From NCBI GenBank assembly GCA_947174805.1, contig CAMWKH010000002.1, positions 1 to 64,000 on the forward strand: 64,000 nucleotides of DNA, given 5' to 3'. Numbering within the stretch: the stretch's first letter is position 1; every line of letters starts with the position of its first letter. This stretch comes from an uncultured Roseburia sp. (GTDB lineage: Bacteria > Bacillota > Clostridia > Lachnospirales > Lachnospiraceae). Position numbers and translations under genes: made by a program. Shown here in pieces: positions 54,563 through 62,457 of the stretch. The notes below the pieces were generated by a model. The model made no database searches. It was not told where the DNA came from and saw only the letters and a list, made by a program, of their open reading frames with translations.

Positions 54563-55438
54563 ATGAATCCACAAATCCGTATGATTGCCCTAGATTTAGA
54601 CGGTACTCTTTTTAACCGTGACCGTCAGATTACCCCTTTTACAAGGGAACAGATAAAAAAAGCCGTAAGCCTTGGCGTTACCGTTATCATCTCCACCGGC
54701 CGTCCCTATGTGGGACTTCCCCTAAAAGAGTCAGAAGAACTTGGCATCCGCTATGCCATCACCACCAACGGCGCTGCTGTCTACGAAATTCCCACCAGGA
54801 CATGCATCTACGAAAAATGCATGTCAGAAGATTTCTCCTGTAAAATTTTAGGGGAAGTGCTAAAAAATCACGTCCACTTAGACGCTTTCGTCCACGGTGA
54901 AGCCTACACCCAGACTTCCACCTTAGAGGTAATCCGTCACTCCTCCCTGCCGGAATCCACCAGAAACTATATTCTAACCACCAGGGAACAGGTGGAGGAT
55001 ATCTGCGGGTATTTTAAGAAAAATCACCTGAAACTTCAAAAAGCCACCATAAATTTTGAAGTGGAATCTGACGGCAGGTTTGTGGACAGGGAGGAGACAC
55101 GAAAGCTTCTTCTTTCCTATCCCGAAATCCAGGTGGTTTCCGGGGGGTACAATAATCTGGAATTTACCAGTGCCGGTGTGACAAAAGGTGCGGGGCTGGC
55201 ATTTTTGTGCGAACACTTAAATATTCCCCTGGAATGTACCATGGTCTGCGGGGACAGCGAAAATGATAAAGATATTATGGGCGCAGCGGGATTTGCCGTG
55301 GCCATGGGAAACGCAGACCCGGAAATTAAAGAAATCGCAGACTATGTTACCGACACAAACGAGAGAGAAGGCGTGGGCCTTGCCATAGAAAAATTCGTGA
55401 CCCATACGGGCCAAACCGTAACAAAATCCAAACTGTAA
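54563..55438 (+). CDS. Cof-type HAD-IIB family phosphatase
   Basis: A 291-residue HAD hydrolase with motif I ALDLDGTLFN (residues 9-18), motif II ISTGRP, the Lys of motif III (TKGAGL) and motif IV GDSENDKDIM. The cap between about 85 and 190 is type IIB. Cof-type enzymes dephosphorylate sugar phosphates and related small molecules; the exact substrate is unknown. It lies 13 bp before the PHP phosphatase gene. Confidence 0.93.
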   Translation: MNPQIRMIALDLDGTLFNRDRQITPFTREQIKKAVSLGVTVIISTGRPYVGLPLKESEELGIRYAITTNGAAVYEIPTRTCIYEKCMSEDFSCKILGEVLKNHVHLDAFVHGEAYTQTSTLEVIRHSSLPESTRNYILTTREQVEDICGYFKKNHLKLQKATINFEVESDGRFVDREETRKLLLSYPEIQVVSGGYNNLEFTSAGVTKGAGLAFLCEHLNIPLECTMVCGDSENDKDIMGAAGFAVAMGNADPEIKEIADYVTDTNEREGVGLAIEKFVTHTGQTVTKSKL

Positions 55439-55451
55439 GGAGGATTCTTTC

Positions 55452-56252
55452 ATGTTTTGGGATACCCATTTGCACAGTAATTTTTCCGGTGACAGTTCCG
55501 CAGCCCCGGAGGATATGATTCGTTCCGCCATAGAAAAAAATTTAGACGGAATCTGTTTTACCGACCACATCGACTGGGATTACCCCAGCCCTACCCCCTT
55601 TTCCTTTGACGGGGAAGCATATTTTAATGTTCTGGGGGCTTTAAGAGAAAAATATAAAAAACAATTAGACATCCATATCGGCGTGGAACTTGGGCTTCAG
55701 CCCCATTTAAAAGAGAGGTACGCCGCTTTTGTGTCCCAATTTGATTTTGACCAGGTAATCGGCTCCTCCCACGTCGTGCACGGTTTTGACCCTTACTACC
55801 CGGAATATTATGCTGGAAAAACTGAAGATTACGCCTACCAGGAATATTTTGAATGTGTCCTGGAAAATTTGGGGATTTTTGATGACTTTGACGTGTACGG
55901 GCATCTGGACTATGTGGTGCGCTACGGCCCCAACAAAAATGCCAATTTCTCCTATAAAAAATATCAGGATATCATTGATGGGATTTTAAAGAAATTAATT
56001 GATAAGGGAAAGGGAATTGAACTAAATATGTCCGGCTACAAATATGGCCTTTCCCACCCCAATCCCACAGAGGAAATCCTCTTAAGATACCGGGAACTGG
56101 GAGGAGAAATTTTAACCCTGGGAGCAGACGCCCACGCCCCGGAACATGTGGCCTTTGACTACTGCAGGCTGCCGGAGCTGTTAAAAAATGCAGGTTTTGC
56201 TTACTATACGGTCTTTGAAAAAAGACAGGCAAAAATGATAAGAATTCCATAG
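55452..56252 (+). CDS. hisK: Histidinol-phosphatase, PHP family
   Basis: A 266-residue PHP-domain phosphoesterase. Metal ligands are visible: DTHLHSNFSGD at the N-terminus (HxH), FTDHIDW, the Glu in GVELGLQP, GSSHVVHG, YGHLDYV and GADAHAP. This set fits HisK-type histidinol phosphate phosphatase, the penultimate step of histidine synthesis, though no other his genes are in the window. The start follows AAGGAGG. Confidence 0.88.
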   Translation: MFWDTHLHSNFSGDSSAAPEDMIRSAIEKNLDGICFTDHIDWDYPSPTPFSFDGEAYFNVLGALREKYKKQLDIHIGVELGLQPHLKERYAAFVSQFDFDQVIGSSHVVHGFDPYYPEYYAGKTEDYAYQEYFECVLENLGIFDDFDVYGHLDYVVRYGPNKNANFSYKKYQDIIDGILKKLIDKGKGIELNMSGYKYGLSHPNPTEEILLRYRELGGEILTLGADAHAPEHVAFDYCRLPELLKNAGFAYYTVFEKRQAKMIRIP

Positions 56253-56329
56253 CTTTCTGCCTGGAATCCTTATATCATTTTCTAAGTCCCTGCCCCGCAG
56301 CTTCCCTAAAATCATGTGCCTTTTAAGGG

Positions 56330-56722
56330 CTATCTTCTTTTTTCCCTGCGAATACAGATAAGGGTATTGACAATACAGAATAGTATAAAGAGACCGGTAA
56401 AATTAATCCAGATATCCCTATATGCTGTTTTCGCCAATTCTTCCCTTAATCCGCTGAGCCACACATACAAAAACGCTAATAATTGGGACGGCACATATGC
56501 AATTATATATCGAAAAACCAAAGGCTTAAGGGGCAGATCCGTACACAGGCGAAATGCTGTAATACCAATCAAAAGAATGACAGCCCGATCTAATTCGTGC
56601 CAATTACCGCTTGGGTCTTCATAGATACCGCTGCCAAGATACAAAACACTATTTAACAATGTTATGACTGTATATATTATCGAATAAACCGACACTGTGC
56701 CCATCCATTTTTTCTTATTCAT
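56330..56722 (-). CDS. Small polytopic membrane protein downstream of a TetR regulator
   Basis: A 130-residue protein with four predicted transmembrane helices and a basic C-terminus. It is probably one of the short DUF6608-like proteins, function unknown. The ATG at 56722 overlaps the end of the TetR gene by 8 bp, so the two are co-translated and this protein may be the regulator's target or partner. Confidence 0.7.
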   Translation of the reverse strand: MNKKKWMGTVSVYSIIYTVITLLNSVLYLGSGIYEDPSGNWHELDRAVILLIGITAFRLCTDLPLKPLVFRYIIAYVPSQLLAFLYVWLSGLREELAKTAYRDIWINFTGLFILFCIVNTLICIRREKRR

Positions 56723-57347
56723 CCTTTTCCCTCTCTCCCACATAGGGAACTGTATCAGAGTTTCCGCTTTTTTCCAGAGCGCCTTCTTTCATTTCTCTCA
56801 GCATCCCTCTGAACACTTGCGTAATCAGGCTGCTGATTTCTTCCGGGGTAAAGACACACATATTTGTTGCACAAAGCACCGCTATACCGTGGGTGTAAAT
56901 CCACAAGTGACGGTATAACTGTTCCGCCTTATCCTCGGACAGATAATATTCATTTTGAACCGACAATAAAATGTCCTTGTAGTTTTCGTCTATTATGGGC
57001 AAAACATTGGCAACCGCAGGTTTTTGCTTTTGTTCCGACATAAAAAGCAGTTGAAACAATTTCGGCTCTTGAATTGCGAAAAGAATATACTGTGTGCCTA
57101 CACCTTTAAATGCCGACTCTTGCTCTAAACCTTTCTTAACATATTCGGCATAAAGTAACTTTGCCGATTTTGTAACTTCCGTCTGCACTTCTTCCATACT
57201 TTGAAATACTGTGAAAATAGGTCTTGCAGAACTACCCAGTTTTGTGCCCAATGCTCTGGCAGATAAAGCCCCCATTCCATTTTCTCTTATGATGTCCAGT
57301 CCAGCCTGGATAATCGTTTCCGGTGTAAATTTTGCTTTTGGCGGCAT
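56715..57347 (-). CDS. TetR/AcrR-family transcriptional regulator
   Basis: A 210-residue regulator. The N-terminal helix-turn-helix (IIQAGLDIIRENGMGALSAR, then LGSSARPIFTVF) is somewhat divergent from the usual GTFYxYF pattern. The C-terminal two-thirds is helical and includes a TetR-type dimer region (LYRHLWIYTHGIAVLCA). The ATG follows AAGGAGG. The upstream region has palindromes (GATTTAAATC near 57360; GTTGCAAAACAAC near 57370) that could be autoregulatory operators; this is speculation. Confidence 0.88.
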   Translation of the reverse strand: MPPKAKFTPETIIQAGLDIIRENGMGALSARALGTKLGSSARPIFTVFQSMEEVQTEVTKSAKLLYAEYVKKGLEQESAFKGVGTQYILFAIQEPKLFQLLFMSEQKQKPAVANVLPIIDENYKDILLSVQNEYYLSEDKAEQLYRHLWIYTHGIAVLCATNMCVFTPEEISSLITQVFRGMLREMKEGALEKSGNSDTVPYVGEREKDE

Positions 57348-57499
57348 ATCATTCCTCCTTGATTTAAATCAGTTGTTTTGCAACATATGTATTAAAACTT
57401 ATATTGTTAGTATACACAAGACAAACGCCTGTGTCAATAGGCAAAAAAATCTGTTCTGTGAATGTGGGTTCCTGTCAGAAAAACGGATAACTAAGTGCA

Positions 57500-57552
57500 G
57501 ATGGGAGCAGGAGATAAACCGCCTTAAGAACGGTTTATCTCCTACTCCCATC
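57500..57552. terminator. Long hairpin between mnmA and the TetR gene
   Basis: Two 22-base arms (57500-57521 and 57531-57552) are complementary at 21 of 22 positions, with a 9-base loop. There is no U-tract on either strand. It follows the mnmA stop by 14 bases, so it probably marks the end of the nifS-mnmA transcript, but it may be a different kind of RNA or DNA element. Confidence 0.5.
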
Positions 57553-57566
57553 CTCTCTCATTTCCT

Positions 57567-58643
57567 CTAGGATATCACCTGGCGGATAATCCCTCCCCCC
57601 GCCACATGCTCCCCCTGGTAAAACACCACGGCCTGTCCCGGGGTTGCTGCCCGCACCGGCTCTTCAAACACAAAGCGCACCTTATCCCCCTCATGATAAA
57701 GGGCGGCATATGCCCCTTTGTGGGCATAACGGATTTTTGTGAGAAATACCTCCCCGTCGGTAAAATCAGAAATTCCCATATAATTTATGTGCTCCGCCAC
57801 TAACTCTTTCTGAAACACATCCCCATTCTCCCCAATTACAACCTCGTTGGTATCCGGGCGTATCTCCGTGACAAAAACAGGTTTTCCCATGGCAAGGTTT
57901 AACCCTTTCCTCTGCCCCACCGTATAGTGGGTAATTCCCTTATGCCTTCCGAGGATTTCACCGTCTTTGCTGACAAAATTTCCTTCCAGGACTTCTCCTG
58001 CCATGCGGTTAATAAATCCCCCGTAGTCATTGTCCGGTATAAAGCAGATTTCCTGGCTGTCCGGCTTGTCCGCCACCAAAAGATTATGGCTTTTGGCAAT
58101 CTCCCGCACGGCATCTTTGCTGTACAGCCCTACAGGCATCAAAGTATGGCTCAGCTGTTCCTGGGTGAGATTGTAAAGGGCATATGTCTGGTCTTTGGCA
58201 GAACTTTTCGCATTGCACACCGCATATCTTCCGTTTTTTCTTTTTTCTACTCTGGCATAGTGTCCCGTGGCAATATAATCCGCCCCGATCTCAAGGCTGC
58301 GCTTTAAAAGGGCCTCCCACTTCACATAGCGGTTGCAGGCGATACAGGGATTGGGGGTCCTGCCCTTTACATATTCCCGGACAAAATAATCCACCACATC
58401 CCTCTTAAACTCTTCTCTAAAATTCATAACATAGTGTGGGATGCCAAGGCTTAGTGCCACCCGCCTGGCATCCTCCGCTGCGCTTATGCCGCAGCACTCT
58501 TTTTCTCTCTCGGCCTCATCCCTTTCCTGCCACAAAGCCATTGTGACGCCAATCACATGATATCCCTGTTCTTTTAACAGGCAGGCAGCCACGGAGGAAT
58601 CCACTCCCCCGGACATGCCCACCACCACTGTTTTCTTATTCAT
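57567..58643 (-). CDS. mnmA: tRNA-specific 2-thiouridylase MnmA
   Basis: Puts sulfur on the wobble uridine (position 34) of tRNA for Lys, Glu and Gln. The 358-residue protein has the PP-loop GMSGGVDSSVAA (about 8-19), the catalytic Cys in TPNPCIACN (about 102) and the second Cys in SQEICFIP (about 200). The start at 58643 (MNKKTVVV) follows AAAGGAA; the frame extends much further upstream but that part overlaps nifS and is not coding. It lies 32 bp after nifS, which supplies the persulfide. Confidence 0.97.
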   Translation of the reverse strand: MNKKTVVVGMSGGVDSSVAACLLKEQGYHVIGVTMALWQERDEAEREKECCGISAAEDARRVALSLGIPHYVMNFREEFKRDVVDYFVREYVKGRTPNPCIACNRYVKWEALLKRSLEIGADYIATGHYARVEKRKNGRYAVCNAKSSAKDQTYALYNLTQEQLSHTLMPVGLYSKDAVREIAKSHNLLVADKPDSQEICFIPDNDYGGFINRMAGEVLEGNFVSKDGEILGRHKGITHYTVGQRKGLNLAMGKPVFVTEIRPDTNEVVIGENGDVFQKELVAEHINYMGISDFTDGEVFLTKIRYAHKGAYAALYHEGDKVRFVFEEPVRAATPGQAVVFYQGEHVAGGGIIRQVIS

Positions 58644-58675
58644 GGAATTCCTTTCTCTTTCAAGGTTTTGGCAGG

Positions 58676-59839
58676 CTAAACAGCCGCCTTCCTCATATCT
58701 TCTACAATGTATTTTAACTTTTCCACTGTGTAGTCTATCTCTTCCATCGTGTTTTCTGCCCCTAATGTAAACCGCAGCGCCCCCTGGGCCCACTGCTCCG
58801 ACACCCCGATTGCTTTCATAACATGGGACACTTCCGTCTGTCCCGTGGAACATGCGGAACCGGAGGAGACGCAAATTCCCTGGGTGTCTAACAGAATTGC
58901 GGCAGATTCACCTACTATTCCATTAAAACAGAAATTTGCATTGTTGGAAAGCCTTTTTTTCATATTCCCCATAAACTTCACATCGGGTATCTCCCGCATA
59001 ATCCGGTATACCAGGCGGTCACGCATTTTTTTCACCCTGCGGTTTTCCTCCCCCATCCTTCTGTGGGACAGTTCCGCTGCCTTTCCCATCCCTACAATTC
59101 CCGGCACATTTTCTGTTCCCGCCCGCCTGTTGCTCTCCTGGGCTCCTCCCTGTATAAAGGAGGGGAGGTTTATCTCTTTTCGGATATAGAGAAATCCCAC
59201 CCCCTTGGGGCCTCCGAATTTGTGGGCGCTGGCGCTTAACATATCAATGCCGCCTCTCTTCACATCGATTGGCAGATGGCCGTAAGCCTGCACTGCATCC
59301 GTGTGGAAAATTACTTCATTTCTCTTCGCAATCCAGGATAGCTCCTCCACAGGCTCTATGGTGCCGATTTCATTGTTGGCATACATCACAGACAAAAGGC
59401 AGGTATTTTCCCTGATGTGCTCCTCCACTTTTCCCACTTCCACAAGTCCTGTTTCGTCCACAGGAAGGTAAGTGACACCGCACCCCATGGCGGTAAGCTC
59501 CTGGCACGTATGGATAATGGCGTGATGCTCTATGGGGCTGGTTAGGATATGCCCGTATATTCCAGGGTGATTTTTTCTGTAAAGATTTGCCGCCTCCTTT
59601 AAGGCCCAATTATCCGACTCGGTTCCTCCGGAGGTAAAAAATATTTCCTCCTCCCTGGCATGAATGGTGGATGCAATAATTGCCCTGGCATTTTCTATGG
59701 CCTCCCTGCTCTTCTCCCCAAATTCATATATGGTGGAAGGATTCCCGAAATACTCCTTCTGGTAAGGCGTCATAGCCTCCAAAACCTCCGGCAGCATCTG
59801 GGTGGTTGCCGCATGGTCCAAATAAATCATTTTATTCAT
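58676..59839 (-). CDS. nifS: Cysteine desulfurase (NifS/IscS)
   Basis: PLP enzyme that releases sulfur from cysteine as a persulfide. The 387-residue protein has YLDHAATT at the N-terminus, the PLP Lys in SAHKFGGPKGVGF (about 205) and the catalytic Cys in SSGSACSTG (about 330). The start at 59839 follows GGAGTG; the open frame to 59968 is not used because it overlaps spoVB. No iscU/nifU follows; the next gene is mnmA, so a main role in tRNA thiolation is likely. Divergent from spoVB. Confidence 0.96.
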   Translation of the reverse strand: MNKMIYLDHAATTQMLPEVLEAMTPYQKEYFGNPSTIYEFGEKSREAIENARAIIASTIHAREEEIFFTSGGTESDNWALKEAANLYRKNHPGIYGHILTSPIEHHAIIHTCQELTAMGCGVTYLPVDETGLVEVGKVEEHIRENTCLLSVMYANNEIGTIEPVEELSWIAKRNEVIFHTDAVQAYGHLPIDVKRGGIDMLSASAHKFGGPKGVGFLYIRKEINLPSFIQGGAQESNRRAGTENVPGIVGMGKAAELSHRRMGEENRRVKKMRDRLVYRIMREIPDVKFMGNMKKRLSNNANFCFNGIVGESAAILLDTQGICVSSGSACSTGQTEVSHVMKAIGVSEQWAQGALRFTLGAENTMEEIDYTVEKLKYIVEDMRKAAV

Positions 59840-59888
59840 TTTTACACTCCATTTCTCATATAATACAAAAACGCTATTTTGGTGCCCT

Positions 59889-61229
59889 ATGTTAAAAATA
59901 CAAAGTAAATTAAGAAATCCCATCGTGTCCGGAACCCTGCTTTTGTCCTCTGCAGGCATCCTGGGCAAAATTATCGGGTTCTTCTATAAGATATTCCTAT
60001 CCAGGGCAATCGGTGCAGAAGGACTGGGCATCTATCAGCTGATTTTTCCCATTTCCACCATCTGTTTTGCCATAACAACCGCAGGCATATCCACTGCCCT
60101 GTCCAAATATGTGGCGGAATACCAGGGAAAAGACCCGGAGGCTCCGAAACGTTTTCTCACCGCAGGCATCCTGGCCTCGGGAGTTTTGTCCCTGGCCACC
60201 ATGTGTCTCCTATTCCGGTTTGATAAGTTTATTGCAGAAAATATTTTGCTGGAGCCAAGGTGTGCCCCTCTCATACGGATTCTGGCCTGTTCCGTCCCCC
60301 TGGCAGCCATCCACTCCTGTATCCACGGCTATTACTACGGCAGGAAAAAAGCCGCCGTCCCCGCCCTTTCCTCCCTCATCGAACAGGGAATCCGGGTCCT
60401 GTTTGTATTTTTTGCCTGTCAGGTGCAAATCCAAAAGGGCATGGCCATCGACGCCTCCCTGGCTGTGTGGGGCCTGGTTTTCGGGGAAGGTGCCGCTTTC
60501 CTCTTCTGCATTACCGCCCTTATGTGCCAGGAAAAGAAAAGTCTGCCCAAAAGCCAGCATCCCGTGGTAAATCCCGGGGCAAAACTGCTTTTTTACTCTC
60601 TTCCCCTAACGGCAAACAGGCTGACCCTCACCCTGTTTGCCAGCTTTGAAACCATCTTAATCCCTGCCAGGTTACGGCTCTTTGGCTACACCAGGAGCGA
60701 TGCCCTAAGCATATACGGTGTCTTGACGGGAATGGCTTTGTCCATTGTCATGTTTCCTACTGTTTTCTCCAACTCTGTCTCCGTGATGCTCCTTCCCATT
60801 ATCGCAGAGGCGGACAGCAGAAAAGACACCGTGAAAATCAACCGCACCATAGGCGGAACTATTTTCGGGTGTCTTCTTTTCGGCATCCTGTGTACGGCAG
60901 GTTTTCTAATTACCGGACAGTGGGTTGGGGATGTGTTATTCTGCAACGCACTGGCAGGAAGATTTATTACCATGTTAAGTTTTATCTGCCCCTTCCTCTT
61001 TTTAACCTCCATACTCTCCTCCATACTCCACGGGCTGGGCATGGCAGGCTATACCTTTCTTTTAAACCTGGCAGGGAGCATTGTGCGAATCCTTTTTGTC
61101 TATGCCCTGATTCCCGTGTACGGCATCAAGGCATATCTTCTCGGCATGTTAATCAGCCAGATGTTTACCGCATCCCTATCTGTGGGGATATTGTGGAAAA
61201 AAAGGCTTAAGGGAAATGAGGTTTCATAA
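59889..61229 (+). CDS. SpoVB-like lipid flippase (MOP superfamily)
   Basis: A 446-residue polytopic membrane protein with 12 to 14 helices, opening with SGTLLLSSAGILGKIIGFFYKIF and LSRAIGAEGLGIYQLIFP, typical of the SpoVB/polysaccharide transporter group. Members move lipid-linked precursors; SpoVB itself is needed for spore cortex in Bacillus, and paralogues occur in non-sporulators. The ribosome binding site is weak. It is divergent from nifS, with only 49 bp between the start codons. Confidence 0.85.
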   Translation: MLKIQSKLRNPIVSGTLLLSSAGILGKIIGFFYKIFLSRAIGAEGLGIYQLIFPISTICFAITTAGISTALSKYVAEYQGKDPEAPKRFLTAGILASGVLSLATMCLLFRFDKFIAENILLEPRCAPLIRILACSVPLAAIHSCIHGYYYGRKKAAVPALSSLIEQGIRVLFVFFACQVQIQKGMAIDASLAVWGLVFGEGAAFLFCITALMCQEKKSLPKSQHPVVNPGAKLLFYSLPLTANRLTLTLFASFETILIPARLRLFGYTRSDALSIYGVLTGMALSIVMFPTVFSNSVSVMLLPIIAEADSRKDTVKINRTIGGTIFGCLLFGILCTAGFLITGQWVGDVLFCNALAGRFITMLSFICPFLFLTSILSSILHGLGMAGYTFLLNLAGSIVRILFVYALIPVYGIKAYLLGMLISQMFTASLSVGILWKKRLKGNEVS

Positions 61230-61365
61230 GAATTAGTTGCTGATTTTTGTGTTAAAACACCATTACAATAGTATACTAACGGAAATCAAATACGGACGGC
61301 AGGTTATCTCACTGACTTGCCGCCGTTCTGCGTGTCACAGTAATTAAACTGTACCCACTTAAATT

Positions 61366-61520
61366 CTAACATATCCTGCAGCTGGTCCCGAGCCAACCTT
61401 TGCAAGGTAACCAGCTTTATAAAGCAAAAGAAGTTTAAGCAGACGGCTCATACGTCCATTCCCGTCTGGTAATGGTTCGATAGGAAGCCCAAAAAGAAGC
61501 TGCCCATAGGGCAGCTCCCT
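61366..61520 (-). pseudogene. Remnant of a Fic-domain protein
   Basis: A frame on the minus strand contains LPIEPLPDGNGRMSRLLKLL then LLYKAGYL, which matches the Fic core (HPFxDGNGRxxRLL) but has lost the catalytic His (EPLP in place of HPF). Only about 40 residues of similarity are present, ending in an unrelated tail. Fic proteins transfer AMP or similar groups and are often toxins. It lies directly downstream of hicB. Confidence 0.6.
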
Positions 61521-61524
61521 GAAT

Positions 61525-61929
61525 TTACTTTGCTTGTGCCATTGAGAATAAAGTTTCTTGTAAAAGTTTAGAGAAATTGATATTATTTTTTTCAGCAAAA
61601 GTATTCAGCCATGCAGGAATAGTAAGGTTTTTCCTTACAGCTTTTTCACCATATTTTTCTTCATAAGCATCCATGTCTAATAGCAGCATATTTATCATAC
61701 ACCCATTTTCAACAGTTATTTCTGAATAGTCGGAGGCATGTGGAATTTTCTCTCCATCTTCAAGTTCTCCTAATATCCAGCCACTGGCTGCGTCAATCCC
61801 CATTTCAATAGCCTGTTCCAAGTCTTTTCCCTCTGTTACACAACCGGGTAAGTCTGGAAATTCGACCACATATCCTCCGCTTCCATCTGTAAAAGGCTTA
61901 AATACAGCCGGATAAATTAATTTCAACAT
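61525..61929 (-). CDS. hicB: HicB-family antitoxin
   Basis: A 134-residue protein. The N-terminal half is the HicB partial RNase H fold (YPAVFKPFTDGSGGYVVEFPDLPGCVTEG, then EMGIDAASGWI). The C-terminal half (VRKNLTIPAWLNTFAEKNNINFSKLLQETLF) is a ribbon-helix-helix DNA-binding segment. HicB neutralises HicA and represses the pair. The start at 61929 follows GGAGGT; an upstream Met overlaps that site. It follows hicA by 36 bp. Confidence 0.9.
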   Translation of the reverse strand: MLKLIYPAVFKPFTDGSGGYVVEFPDLPGCVTEGKDLEQAIEMGIDAASGWILGELEDGEKIPHASDYSEITVENGCMINMLLLDMDAYEEKYGEKAVRKNLTIPAWLNTFAEKNNINFSKLLQETLFSMAQAK

Positions 61930-61960
61930 ATTCACCTCCATTTATATAAATTGAGCAAAT

Positions 61961-61975
61961 GGGGCTTAAAGCCCC
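61961..61975. other. GC palindrome at the end of hicA
   Basis: GGGGCTTAAAGCCCC, a near-perfect inverted repeat that includes the hicA stop codon, between toxin and antitoxin. A short hairpin here could slow ribosomes or lower readthrough; the role is unknown. Confidence 0.4.
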
Positions 61976-62145
61976 GCTTGTTTCATAATTGATTTTACTG
62001 TATCAGGATTCAAATCCCCTCCATGTTCTGGGATTGTAACTTTTCCAGACTTAGTCGGGTGTTTGTATTGGTGGTGAGAACCTTTTTGCTTTACTTGATA
62101 CCATCCGTTTTCTAATATCATACTTTCAATTTCTCTAAATCTCAT
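61966..62145 (-). CDS. hicA: HicA-family mRNA interferase toxin
   Basis: A 59-residue protein, short for gene callers. It is a complete HicA: MRFREIESMILENGW, the catalytic His in QKGSHHQYKHP, and the C-terminal TIPEHGGDLNPDTVKSIMKQ. HicA is a double-stranded-RNA-binding-fold ribonuclease that cuts mRNA when free of HicB. The ATG follows AAGGAGG by six bases. It comes first in the pair, as is usual for hicAB. Confidence 0.92.
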   Translation of the reverse strand: MRFREIESMILENGWYQVKQKGSHHQYKHPTKSGKVTIPEHGGDLNPDTVKSIMKQAGL

Positions 62146-62198
62146 CCAATACCTCCTTATTCATTCATGGCATCTCTCCTTTCCGTTAATTTAATGAC

Positions 62199-62227
62199 AT
62201 TATAATACGTATTATGCGCATTGTCAA
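62199..62227 (-). promoter_or_regulatory. Consensus promoter of hicAB with palindromic operator
   Basis: On the minus strand TTGACA (62222-62227), 17 bases, then TATAAT (62199-62204), both perfect. The 14-bp perfect palindrome ATAATACGTATTAT (62202-62215) overlaps the -10 and spacer, a good place for HicB to bind and repress. Confidence 0.85.
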
Positions 62228-62404
62228 TAATTCTATTCTGTAAACAAATTAATAGAATATCCACTGCTTCTGCCGCCTGAAATGCCGGAAGGAGAGAAGG
62301 AGTACAAATCCCAATGAAGCTGCAAAATAATATTTTTCCCTTCCACTACCAGCCGGATTCGGGACTTGCACCCGTTGAAAACCTGCGCCGTCATTTGCAC
62401 AATA

Positions 62405-62430
62405 TAATAACGGCGGGAAAATCCCGCCGT
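62405..62430 (-). terminator. Terminator of the GH13 gene
   Basis: ACGGCGGGA and TCCCGCCGT form a 9-bp perfect stem with a 3-4 base loop, followed on the minus strand by TATTATATTG. Confidence 0.75.
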
Positions 62431-62457
62431 CTATGCATCTTCCTGTGCACAGGCCTT

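Larger units (their letters stand above)
62146..62457. other. Spacer between the GH13 gene and hicAB
   Basis: The 312 bases hold the hicAB promoter and operator (62199-62227), the terminator of the GH13 gene (62405-62430) and a CCTGTGCACAGG palindrome near 62444. A plus-strand open frame here (62314-62559) runs into the GH13 gene on the other strand and is not called. Confidence 0.6.

Noticed and set aside
61230..61365. CRISPR-like or mobile-element end after spoVB
   Set aside because: Only one imperfect GC-rich inverted repeat (GGCAGGT/ACTTGCC) occurs; no repeats with spacers, no transposase and no direct repeat.
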